Of a DNA stretch of 11,474 nt, positions 1-6,233 are shown in pieces. Source of the stretch: an uncultured Bacteroidota bacterium (GTDB taxonomy: Bacteria > Bacteroidota > Bacteroidia > Chitinophagales > Chitinophagaceae); NCBI GenBank assembly GCA_903944755.1, contig CAJATB010000198.1, forward strand, positions 1 through 11,474, given 5' to 3'. The translations under genes were made by a program, and so were the position numbers. The notes beneath the pieces are model-generated. The model did not search any database. It was not told the origin of the DNA and saw nothing but the letters and a program-made list of their open reading frames with translations. Positions within the stretch are counted from its first letter, which is position 1. Each line of letters opens with the position of its first letter.

Positions 1-1608
1 AGGTTCTGTACCGCTAGGCCTTGCCGAAATTTTACTTCCGTCTGCGGTAATAAATTGCAACACATTACTCTTAGGTAAATTAATTTTCCAAGTCTCCCCC
101 GTAAGTAAATTTTTCCCTAATTGTAATTCGTAATCTAACAATGTAGCTACTTTTGAACCGTTTATAGTAGCAGGAGGATTTACTCTATAGCCTTCCATCA
201 TTTTAGCAATATCTTGCTGACCGTTCATGCCCTTCTTGGTAATACTAATTAATTGCTCATAATAAAAGCCATATTGAATATATAATTCAATCATCTTGTC
301 AAATAAAGTTTTACCCTTACTTTTCTCATAGGCGGCCATTTCACATAAAAGTGCAACTGCGCTAACCGCATCTTTGTCTCGTATTTCATCTCCTATCATT
401 AATCCAAAGCTTTCTTCACCACCTATAATATATTTTTCTTTCCCTTCTTTTTCCTTCACTAATTCCGCAATCCATTTAAAACCAGTAAGTACATTGTAGC
501 AGGCAACTTCATTCTGTTTAGCTACTTCATTTATCATCTCCGTTGTCACGATGGTAGTAATTACCATGTCATTTGGCTTCGCAATGCCTTTAGCACGCCT
601 TGCCTCCATCATATAAGCAAAGGCCAACACCGCAGTTTGATTTCCGTTCATTAATACCCATTCACCCTTGTGGTTTTTCACACCAACCCCTACACGGTCT
701 GCATCAGGGTCGGTTCCCAATAATATATCCGCGTCTAATGCCTTTGCTTTTGCAAGCCCAATACTCATAGTTTCGCTTTCTTCTGGATTAGGGTATTTCA
801 CAGTAGGAAAATTACCATCAGGAATCGATTGCTCTTCAACAATATGCACGTTTGTGAATCCAAATTCAGCCAGCACTTGAGGCACTAGTTTAATCCCGGT
901 GCCATGAATTGGCGTATACACAATTTTCAAGTCGTTTTGCTGTGCGATTACTTCAGGGTAAACACTTAATGATTTTACCATCTTAATATACGCGTCGTCT
1001 GTTTCTTTCCCTAATAACTGAATATTCGCTTCCCCTCCAGACCACTTAACATCATCAACAGACTGTATTAATTCTACTTCTGTAATTACATTTGTATCGT
1101 GCGGAGGCACCAATTGTCCCCCATCATTCCAATAAGCTTTATAACCATTGTATTCCTTGGGATTATGAGATGCTGTGCACACTACACCTGCTTTACAATT
1201 CAAATGCCTTATCGCGAAACTTAATTCAGGTGTAGGCCTTAGATCTTCAAATAGGTATACGGTAAAACCGTTCGCAGCAAAAACCTGGGCAGTTGTTTCA
1301 GCAAAAAAACGGGCATTGTTACGACTGTCATGCGCAATGGCAACGGCAATTTTTTCACCTGGATACGTTTTTGATAAATAATTAGCAAAACCCTGTGTAG
1401 CCATACCAATAGTATACTTGTTAATCCTATTCGTTCCAACTCCCATAATGCCTCTTAATCCGCCTGTTCCGAATTCTAAATTTTTATAAAACGATTCTGC
1501 CAACTCATCGGGATGGCTTTTTTGCAATGCGCTTACAGCTTCTTTCGTTGCATCATCATAATTCCCAGTTAGCCAAGTGGCCACTTTTTGATCTATTGCT
1601 TGCGTCAT
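1..1608 (-). CDS. Phospho-sugar mutase (phosphoglucomutase/phosphomannomutase family), 3' end outside window
   Basis: An open frame of 536 codons runs from an ATG at 1608 to the window edge without a stop, so the C-terminus is missing. This is an alpha-D-phosphohexomutase, a cytoplasmic enzyme that interconverts sugar 1- and 6-phosphates through a phosphoserine. Visible motifs are the substrate-contacting GTGGLRG (about residues 47-53), the catalytic TASHNP loop with Ser147, the metal-binding DPDADR at 300-305, the sugar-binding GGEESFG at 396-402, and the start of the phosphate-binding RPSGTEP at 530-536, where the window ends. The family is about 570-600 residues long, so perhaps 35-60 residues are lost. 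The length and the long N-terminal region fit the PGM2/PgcA-like subgroup rather than the shorter ManB/GlmM type. Glucose versus mannose preference cannot be decided. It is divergent from the Fe-S gene cassette. A weak promoter-like TTAATTTG (minus strand, 1645-1652) differs from the Bacteroidota -7 element at one base. Confidence 0.95.
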   Translation of the reverse strand, partial: MTQAIDQKVATWLTGNYDDATKEAVSALQKSHPDELAESFYKNLEFGTGGLRGIMGVGTNRINKYTIGMATQGFANYLSKTYPGEKIAVAIAHDSRNNARFFAETTAQVFAANGFTVYLFEDLRPTPELSFAIRHLNCKAGVVCTASHNPKEYNGYKAYWNDGGQLVPPHDTNVITEVELIQSVDDVKWSGGEANIQLLGKETDDAYIKMVKSLSVYPEVIAQQNDLKIVYTPIHGTGIKLVPQVLAEFGFTNVHIVEEQSIPDGNFPTVKYPNPEESETMSIGLAKAKALDADILLGTDPDADRVGVGVKNHKGEWVLMNGNQTAVLAFAYMMEARRAKGIAKPNDMVITTIVTTEMINEVAKQNEVACYNVLTGFKWIAELVKEKEGKEKYIIGGEESFGLMIGDEIRDKDAVSAVALLCEMAAYEKSKGKTLFDKMIELYIQYGFYYEQLISITKKGMNGQQDIAKMMEGYRVNPPATINGSKVATLLDYELQLGKNLLTGETWKINLPKSNVLQFITADGSKISARPSGTEP

Positions 1609-1778
1609 AATTGTACTTTTTAAAACGATTTCTACGAATAGGGGCAAATTAAATAATTCCACGTAAAAAGGAGAAGAAAATAGGTATTAGTTTGGGCTTA
1701 TCTTTTATGATTGATTCGCCAACAATGAATTGTGTATTAATTGAGGGTATTTTAGGCAAATAGGTATGAGAAATGGGT

Positions 1779-1786
1779 TAAATTTG
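1779..1786 (+). promoter_or_regulatory. Putative Bacteroidota -7 promoter element for the Fe-S cassette
   Basis: TAAATTTG matches the Bacteroidota housekeeping -7 consensus TAnnTTTG at every fixed position. It lies 33 bp before the ATG at 1820, which predicts a leader of roughly 25-30 nt. No clean TTTG -33 box is present. The nearest T-rich stretch, TTTTAG at 1750-1755, is off consensus and slightly far away. The element is in the only divergent intergenic gap ahead of the four-gene plus-strand run, which supports a role. Confidence 0.5.
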
Positions 1787-1819
1787 TAAACGATTAATTA
1801 TTACCTCTAATTCAATATT

Positions 1820-3094
1820 ATGGCTTTTATTGCTGAAATTCTATTTACGGTACTTACAGGTATTGCACTATTTCTTTTTACTAAGAATTTATTAAAAATT
1901 AGAAGGAATATTCTAATTGGAAAGGAGCTTTCAATTAAAGACAACCCAACTTTAAGATGGAAGAATGTATTCATTCTTGCTTTTGGACAAAAGAAAATGT
2001 TTCGCAACTTACTAGTAGCCCTTTTACACTTAGTGGTTTATGTAGGTTTTGTAATTATTAATATTGAGTTATTAGAAATTATAGTGGATGGCATTACAGG
2101 AAGCCATAGAATTTTTGCACCATTTTTAGGTAGTTACTACACATTATTAATAAATACTTTTGAAGCATTGGCGTTGTTAGTACTTGTTGCATGTATTGTT
2201 TTCTTGGTTAGAAGAAATATAATAAAATTAAAAAGGTTTGCAAGCAACGACTTGAATGGTTGGCCTCGTTCCGACGCCAACTATATTTTAATTGTAGAGA
2301 TTATTTTAATGGGCTTATTCTTACTAATGAATGCAGCGGATAATACTGTTGATTTTGTGATTTCAGGATATATAAAACCATTTTTAAGTACCTTTTCTAC
2401 ATCACAGTTATCTATCGTCGAACATACCGCTTGGTGGTTACATATTATAGGCATTTTCGCCTTTATGAATTACTTACCATATTCAAAACACTTGCACATT
2501 TTACTAGCTTTCCCTAATGCTTATTACGCCCCTTTAGAAAGTAAGGGTAAAATGCATAATATGGTTTCCATACAAAATGAAGTATTATATGCGATGCAGC
2601 CAGAAATGATTCCCACAGAAGCTGCTGCCCCTGAAAAATTTGGTGCGAGAGATGTAATGGACTTGAGTTGGAAAAATTTGATGGACGCATATAGTTGTTC
2701 AGAATGTGGACGTTGCAGTGCTGCATGCCCCGCTAACCTAACAGGAAAATTGTTAAGCCCGCGTAAAATAATGATGGCAACGCGTGACCGTTTAGAAACG
2801 GTAGGTAAAAATATAGACGTAAACAAAACTTATGTTGACGATGGCAAAGCCTTATTACACGATTATATCACTGTGGAAGAATTAAGAGCATGTACAACTT
2901 GTAATGCTTGCGTAGAAGAATGTCCTATTAGCATCTCTCCTTTAGATATTATTATTGAATTAAGGAGGTCGTTGATTATGGAAGAAAGTAATGCCCCAGC
3001 TGAATGGAATGGCATGTTTAGTAATATTGAAAATAATTTTGCCCCATGGAAATTCTCTCCTGATGACAGAGATGCATGGACCACAAAAGCATAA
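1820..3094 (+). CDS. Membrane-anchored (Fe-S)-binding protein with two 4Fe-4S clusters, HdrC/GlpC-like with NarI-like membrane part
   Basis: This 424-residue protein has a membrane half and a ferredoxin half. Hydrophobic segments lie at about 2-25, 61-89, 104-131, 154-172 and 203-220, with a possible sixth after the conserved-looking SKHLHI. His70, His202, His208, His224 and His226 sit in or near these helices and could ligate haem b, as in NarI-type subunits; that is inference. The C-terminal half carries two CxxCxxCxxxCP motifs, Cys293/296/299/303 and Cys358/361/364/368, the standard signature for two 4Fe-4S clusters. The fold order resembles fusions of a quinone-reactive cytochrome b-like domain with an HdrC-type ferredoxin. 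The next gene encodes the matching cysteine-rich subunit 11 bp downstream, so the two probably form a membrane electron-transfer complex. The electron donor is not evident. The ATG at 1820 gives a sensible first helix and follows a promoter-like element. Confidence 0.85.
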   Translation: MAFIAEILFTVLTGIALFLFTKNLLKIRRNILIGKELSIKDNPTLRWKNVFILAFGQKKMFRNLLVALLHLVVYVGFVIINIELLEIIVDGITGSHRIFAPFLGSYYTLLINTFEALALLVLVACIVFLVRRNIIKLKRFASNDLNGWPRSDANYILIVEIILMGLFLLMNAADNTVDFVISGYIKPFLSTFSTSQLSIVEHTAWWLHIIGIFAFMNYLPYSKHLHILLAFPNAYYAPLESKGKMHNMVSIQNEVLYAMQPEMIPTEAAAPEKFGARDVMDLSWKNLMDAYSCSECGRCSAACPANLTGKLLSPRKIMMATRDRLETVGKNIDVNKTYVDDGKALLHDYITVEELRACTTCNACVEECPISISPLDIIIELRRSLIMEESNAPAEWNGMFSNIENNFAPWKFSPDDRDAWTTKA

Positions 3095-3105
3095 AACCCT
3101 ATTAT

Positions 3106-3885
3106 ATGAAAGTATCTACAATGGCAGAATTCATGGCAAATGGCGTTCAACCCGATGTTTTATTTTGGGTTGGCTGCGCAGGAAGTTATGACCAAAGAGC
3201 TCAAAAAATTACAAAAGCATTTGCTACCATATTGGATAAAGCAGGCGTTAACTATGCAATTCTTGGAAAAGAAGAAGCCTGTACAGGTGACCCTGCAAGA
3301 AGAGCTGGAAACGAGTTCATGTTTCAAATGATGGCTTATCAAAATATTCAAGTGTTGAATGGATATAATATTAAAAAAATTGTAACCACCTGTCCGCATT
3401 GTTTTAATACTTTGAAAAATGAATACCCTGTATTAGGAGGCAATTATGATGTAATTCACCATACTGTGTTTTTGCAAGAATTAATTGAACAAGGGAAAAT
3501 AAAATTTACCGATAGTAATGAATGGAAAGGAAAATCAATTACTTATCATGATAGTTGTTATTTAGGGCGCGCTAATGAAATATACGAGGCACCTAGGAAA
3601 GTGTTAGAAAGCCTTGATATGGAATTAAGGGAGATGAAACGTTGTAAATCGAAGGGGTTATGTTGTGGTGCAGGTGGTGCGCAAATGTTTAAGGAAGAAG
3701 AAAAAGGAGACAAAAGAATAAACACCGAAAGAGCGGAAGAAGCTAGGGCAACAGCAACTGATTTTGTGGCAAGTGCTTGCCCATTCTGTAATACCATGAT
3801 TTCTGATGGTCTAAAAGTGGGTGAAGCAGAAAAAGACCCAGAAGTATTAGATATCGCTGAAATTATTGCAAAAGCAATACAATAA
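3106..3885 (+). CDS. (Fe-S)-binding protein with two cysteine-rich (CCG-type) domains, HdrB/GlpC-like
   Basis: This is a soluble 259-residue protein with a duplicated cysteine-rich domain as in heterodisulfide reductase HdrB, GlpC and LutA. The first copy has Cys24 (VGCAGS), Cys59 (ACTGDPARR) and Cys96/Cys99 (CPHC). The second has Cys151 (HDSCYLGR), Cys186-Cys187 (LCCGAGG) and Cys225/Cys228 (ACPFC). In HdrB such C...CCG...CxxC sets bind noncubane Fe-S clusters. Here only the second set has the double cysteine, so the first may bind a different cluster or none. I prefer the ATG at 3106 over an in-frame ATG at 3076. The earlier one overlaps the preceding gene by 19 bp and adds ten residues of no family character, whereas 3106 gives an 11-bp gap and an N-terminus (MKVSTMAEF) like family members I remember. 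It likely partners the upstream membrane ferredoxin. The physiological substrate is unknown. Confidence 0.85.
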   Translation: MKVSTMAEFMANGVQPDVLFWVGCAGSYDQRAQKITKAFATILDKAGVNYAILGKEEACTGDPARRAGNEFMFQMMAYQNIQVLNGYNIKKIVTTCPHCFNTLKNEYPVLGGNYDVIHHTVFLQELIEQGKIKFTDSNEWKGKSITYHDSCYLGRANEIYEAPRKVLESLDMELREMKRCKSKGLCCGAGGAQMFKEEEKGDKRINTERAEEARATATDFVASACPFCNTMISDGLKVGEAEKDPEVLDIAEIIAKAIQ

Positions 3886-3892
3886 AAATAAC

Positions 3893-4396
3893 ATGAAAGT
3901 ACACTTACCCAATATATTGCCTGCTAATTTTAATCCACAATCTAAAGTGTGGATTTACCAAGCTGACAGAATATTTACCATGCCGGAAATATTTAAAATA
4001 GAACCCTATTTAGAAAATTTCGCTGATAGTTGGAAAAGTCATGGTGCCCCAGTAAAGGGATTCGCTTCGGTTTTATATGGACAATTTATTATCATAATGG
4101 CCGACGAAACAGCTACCACCGTTGGGGGATGCAGTACTGATAGTTCGGTACATGTAATTAAAGAAATTGAAGAAATGACAGGTGTTAAACTATTCAATAG
4201 AGAACTACTTGCATTTTGGGTAAAGGATAAAGTACAAACAATTCCAATGGCACAAGTGGGTTATGCTTTAGAAAATGGCCTCTTACAAAATGATACATTG
4301 TATTTTAACAACTTAGTCAATACCAAAGCAGACATGGAAGCAAATTGGTTACAGCCTATTTCAGCAAGTTGGTTAGCAAAAAAATACATAAAATAA
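3893..4396 (+). CDS. Uncharacterised GCSTDSSV-motif protein (family often labelled 'ABC transporter ATPase')
   Basis: This 167-residue soluble protein has no signal peptide or membrane helix. From memory it belongs to a Bacteroidota family that many genome annotations call 'ABC transporter ATPase'. No Walker A (GxxxxGK[ST]), ABC signature (LSGGQ) or Walker B is visible, so that name has no support in the sequence. Likely family features are KVWIYQADR near residues 18-26, a WKSHG stretch at 47-51, a beta-rich segment FIIIMADE, then GGCSTDSSV at 78-86 with Cys80 and Asp83, and TLYFNNLVN near the end. The spaced Cys and Asp suggest a possible active or binding site; this is inference. The frame also opens at a TTG at 3866 inside the previous gene, but the ATG at 3893 leaves a natural 7-bp gap and starts at the expected place. 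Close linkage to the Fe-S pair suggests a role in its assembly or function. Confidence 0.75.
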   Translation: MKVHLPNILPANFNPQSKVWIYQADRIFTMPEIFKIEPYLENFADSWKSHGAPVKGFASVLYGQFIIIMADETATTVGGCSTDSSVHVIKEIEEMTGVKLFNRELLAFWVKDKVQTIPMAQVGYALENGLLQNDTLYFNNLVNTKADMEANWLQPISASWLAKKYIK

Positions 4397-4402
4397 TACT
4401 GC

Positions 4403-4759
4403 ATGAGTACTTTAAAAGTATACGCTATTCCTAATTGCAATACAGTAAAAAAAGCGTTGGACTGGTTAAAAGCAAATAAAGTAAGCTACGAGTTTCATGA
4501 CTATAAAAAACTAGGTATTACTAGCACAACACTTACTAATTGGTGCAAACAGGTTGGCTGGGAAGCCCTAGTAAATAAAAAAGGAGCAACATGGAGGTTG
4601 TTACCACCAGCAACACAAGCCGCTGTTACTACCCAAAAAGCAGCAATTGCATTAATGACCGAAAAAACTTCCGTTATTAAAAGGCCACTACTTGAAAAAG
4701 ACGGAGTAATAATCGCACTAGGTTTCGACGAAGCCTTATACAACAAAGCCCTCCAATAG
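4403..4759 (+). CDS. ArsC/Spx/YffB-family thioredoxin-fold protein
   Basis: This 118-residue protein has the arsenate reductase (ArsC)-like thioredoxin fold. It opens with KVYAIPNCNTVKKALDWL, with the redox cysteine at residue 12, and later has GATWRLL (61-67) and KRPLL (93-97), which match the family's typical TWR and RP elements. Cys12 is followed by NTV, so there is no CxxC pair as in Spx; the arrangement is closest to monothiol relatives such as YffB (CDTIKKA). The only other cysteine, Cys48, is not in a recognised motif. Arsenate reduction is not implied: no arsenic efflux or regulator genes are nearby, and many family members are general glutathione-dependent or unassigned reductases. 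It starts 6 bp after the previous gene, as the last gene of the plus-strand run. Its TAG stop (4757-4759) lies inside the terminator hairpin. Confidence 0.85.
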   Translation: MSTLKVYAIPNCNTVKKALDWLKANKVSYEFHDYKKLGITSTTLTNWCKQVGWEALVNKKGATWRLLPPATQAAVTTQKAAIALMTEKTSVIKRPLLEKDGVIIALGFDEALYNKALQ

Positions 4760-4768
4760 AGGGCTTTG
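4744..4768. terminator. Hairpin terminator overlapping the end of the ArsC-like gene
   Basis: A perfect 10-bp stem, CAAAGCCCTC at 4744-4753 with GAGGGCTTTG at 4759-4768, closes a 5-nt loop (CAATA). The ArsC-like gene's stop codon lies across the loop and the first base of the right arm. The site lies between convergent genes, the ArsC-like gene on plus and the 55-residue gene on minus, so it may serve both. On the minus strand the stem is followed by TTGTAT, slightly more T-rich than the plus-strand continuation TGTGTG. A T8 run occurs further on at 4789-4796, but that is inside the neighbouring gene. Confidence 0.7.
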
Positions 4769-4778
4769 TGTGTGAAGT

Positions 4779-4946
4779 TTATCTTGTATTTTTTTTGAAT
4801 AGTGCTACTAAGCCAAATAGTTCAATTATCAATCCTGCAGTAAATATAAATCTTGTCATCTGTTTGGTTACTAAATTAGCATTAAGCAATACTCCAACGA
4901 GTATTAATAGCAACCCAGCAAGTAATAAAATATAAGCTGTTTTCAT
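4779..4946 (-). CDS. Small two-helix membrane protein, 55 residues
   Basis: An ATG at 4946 opens 55 codons ending in TAA at 4779. The product starts MKTAYILLLAGLLLILVGVL, has a short polar stretch (NANLVTKQMTR, about 22-32), then a second hydrophobic run (FIFTAGLIIELFGLVALF, about 33-50) and a basic tail KKNTR. Two short helices joined by a positively charged turn, with a Gly in each helix, suggest a helical-hairpin inner membrane protein. I do not recognise a named family; it vaguely resembles small GldL-like or DUF-type hairpin proteins of Bacteroidota. The continuous frame, clean ATG, clear two-helix pattern and fit between two hairpins argue that it is real. The region before the start is very A/T-rich (TTTAAAAAA), as is common for Bacteroidota leaders, and no clear -7 element was found. 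Function is unknown. Confidence 0.65.
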   Translation of the reverse strand: MKTAYILLLAGLLLILVGVLLNANLVTKQMTRFIFTAGLIIELFGLVALFKKNTR

Positions 4947-4994
4947 TTTTTTAAATTTATTTGATTTTAATTTTCATACGAAATAGTTGTAAAG

Positions 4995-5010
4995 AAGTGC
5001 GGGTGCACTT
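4995..5010. other. Short perfect hairpin in the leader region of the small membrane gene
   Basis: AAGTGC at 4995-5000 pairs with GCACTT at 5005-5010 around a GGGT loop. The six-base stem is about 50 bp upstream of the start codon of the 55-residue minus-strand gene, so it would be in or just ahead of its leader. On the plus strand it is followed by GTAATTTTAG. It could be a regulatory structure or part of a small RNA, or simply chance. Confidence 0.25.
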
Positions 5011-5049
5011 GTAATTTTAGAATTAGAATATAGTCTAAAAGTGACCGTT

Positions 5050-5082
5050 ACAACAAAGCCCTCTATTTGAGGGCTTTGTTGT
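5050..5082. terminator. Hairpin terminator downstream of the TlpA-like gene
   Basis: A perfect 14-bp stem (5050-5063 with 5069-5082) encloses a TATTT loop. It begins 20 bp past the stop codon of the minus-strand TlpA-like gene at 5103, the expected place for its terminator. On the minus strand, however, the stem is followed by AACGGTCAC, a poor T-tract. On the plus strand it is followed by TTACTTTATGTTG, which is T-rich. It is therefore either bidirectional or serves an unrecognised plus-strand transcript. Thirteen bases of the left arm (5051-5063) are identical to 4741-4753 in the other hairpin. Confidence 0.7.
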
Positions 5083-5102
5083 TTACTTTATGTTGTAAAT
5101 AT

Positions 5103-6155
5103 CTATTTTATATATTTAGCTAGCATTGCTTTCAAATCTGCGCCTCTTAAATCCTTTCCAATTACTACGCCATTAGGGTCAAGTAAATAACTAGCTGGGA
5201 TACTTTGGATTCCAAATTGAACAGCAACTGCATTATTCCAGTATTTCAAATCACTTACATGTGACCATGTTAAGCCATCTTTTTTAATTGCATCCAGCCA
5301 TTTTGTTTTGTCATTGTCGAGAGAAACACCCAATACAGTGAAGCCTTTATCCTTAAATGCATTGTATGTAGCTACAACATTTGGATTTTCAGCACGACAA
5401 GGGCCACACCAGCTAGCCCAAAAATCAACTAAAACATATTTACCACGGAAAGAAGAAAGACTAATTAATTTACCAGTTGCGTCATTTTGTTTGAACTCAG
5501 GTAAGACAGACCCGATTTTTCCTACACCAACAGTTTGCAAAGTCTTATCAATAATGGCAGCAAACGGACCCTTCTTCGCATCTCCTTGTAATATTGCGTA
5601 ATAATCAGCAATATTTTCTTTAATAGCAGGAATAAAATTTATTAACTGCAACAAGAATAAAGTGGAAACTGGTGATGCATTATTTTCATTCAATAATTTA
5701 CTAAATGTTGCTAAGATATCTGCTTCTTGCATTTCAGCTTGCTTTGCAAGTGAATCAACACTTTTTGATTTGAACAAGTTTTCAATCTTAGGCGTCAATG
5801 TTTTCATATAGGTCTGGTACAAATCTTGTGTAACAGATCCTTTATATTCAATTGAATTCATTTCCTTAAAGTCGCCTATAACAGTTAAATTATCGTTACC
5901 TACAAATACAGGTATTTTTTGTTGCACACCTGCAATGCTAATTACATAAATACTAGGGCTTGCAACGGTTGTAGTTAAAGCAAACTTGCCACCATTTATT
6001 TTAATTGAATCAACTACTTTATTTCCCATTCCATCAATGAGTGAAATAACAGTATTGTCGTCAATATTTTTTAGGTCACCTGAAATGTGCAAACTTTGTG
6101 CATTGGTGAATTGAACCCCCATTAAGAATAAAACCCCAAGTGTAATTTTTTTCAT
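5103..6155 (-). CDS. TlpA-family periplasmic thioredoxin-like protein with N-terminal DUF4369-like domain
   Basis: This 350-residue exported protein has a signal peptide of about 20 residues (MKKITLGVLF, hydrophobic core, then FTNAQS as the likely cleavage region). Residues about 21-110 form a beta-rich region of the DUF4369 type (HISGDLKNIDDNTVISL, VDSIKINGGKFAL). A helical linker follows, then a C-terminal thioredoxin domain from about 217. The catalytic motif is WASWCGPC with Cys250 and Cys253, and the cis-proline lies in SIPASYLLD at Pro320. The protein likely reduces disulfides or thioethers in the periplasm; if DUF4369 proteins' usual lipid anchoring applied there would be a lipobox Cys, but none is seen here, so it is probably soluble. 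Such genes are numerous in Bacteroidota and partner assignment is not possible. It follows hisIE by 78 bp and has its own promoter-like element, so it need not belong to the amino-acid operon. Confidence 0.9.
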   Translation of the reverse strand: MKKITLGVLFLMGVQFTNAQSLHISGDLKNIDDNTVISLIDGMGNKVVDSIKINGGKFALTTTVASPSIYVISIAGVQQKIPVFVGNDNLTVIGDFKEMNSIEYKGSVTQDLYQTYMKTLTPKIENLFKSKSVDSLAKQAEMQEADILATFSKLLNENNASPVSTLFLLQLINFIPAIKENIADYYAILQGDAKKGPFAAIIDKTLQTVGVGKIGSVLPEFKQNDATGKLISLSSFRGKYVLVDFWASWCGPCRAENPNVVATYNAFKDKGFTVLGVSLDNDKTKWLDAIKKDGLTWSHVSDLKYWNNAVAVQFGIQSIPASYLLDPNGVVIGKDLRGADLKAMLAKYIK

Positions 6156-6211
6156 GATTATATTTATTTTATCGAACTTATTTTATTGATGCTATTAAAG
6201 CTATTAGATTT

Positions 6212-6219
6212 CAAATATA
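6212..6219 (-). promoter_or_regulatory. Putative Bacteroidota -7 promoter element for the TlpA-like gene
   Basis: Read on the minus strand this is TATATTTG, a full match to TAnnTTTG. It is located 56 bp upstream of the ATG at 6155, in the 78-bp gap after hisIE. No TTTG -33 box is evident at the expected distance, which would fall at the very end of hisIE. If active, it uncouples the TlpA-like gene from the trp-his transcript. Confidence 0.45.
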
Positions 6220-6233
6220 TGCATTAAGTAGGA

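Noticed and set aside
1239..1439. Minus-strand open frame inside the mutase gene.
   Set aside because: It is a shifted-frame shadow of the continuous 536-codon mutase frame, which contains all catalytic motifs.
1678..1767. Ten-base direct repeat AAATAGGTAT at 1678-1687 and 1758-1767 in the divergent intergenic region, as a possible operator pair.
   Set aside because: The same ten bases also occur inside the mutase coding region at 1249-1258, and the DNA is A/T-rich, so chance is a sufficient explanation.
3076..3105. Upstream ATG for the HdrB-like gene.
   Set aside because: It would overlap the upstream gene by 19 bp and add ten residues; the ATG at 3106 matches the expected N-terminus.
2514..3150. 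Several minus-strand open frames opposite the Fe-S genes.
   Set aside because: They lie antisense to strongly supported coding sequence with intact cysteine motifs and show no recognisable protein features.
3866..3892. Upstream TTG start for the GCSTDSSV-motif gene, adding nine residues.
   Set aside because: It lies inside the preceding gene, gives an Asn/Gln/Lys-rich extension without family character, and an ATG at 3893 is better placed.
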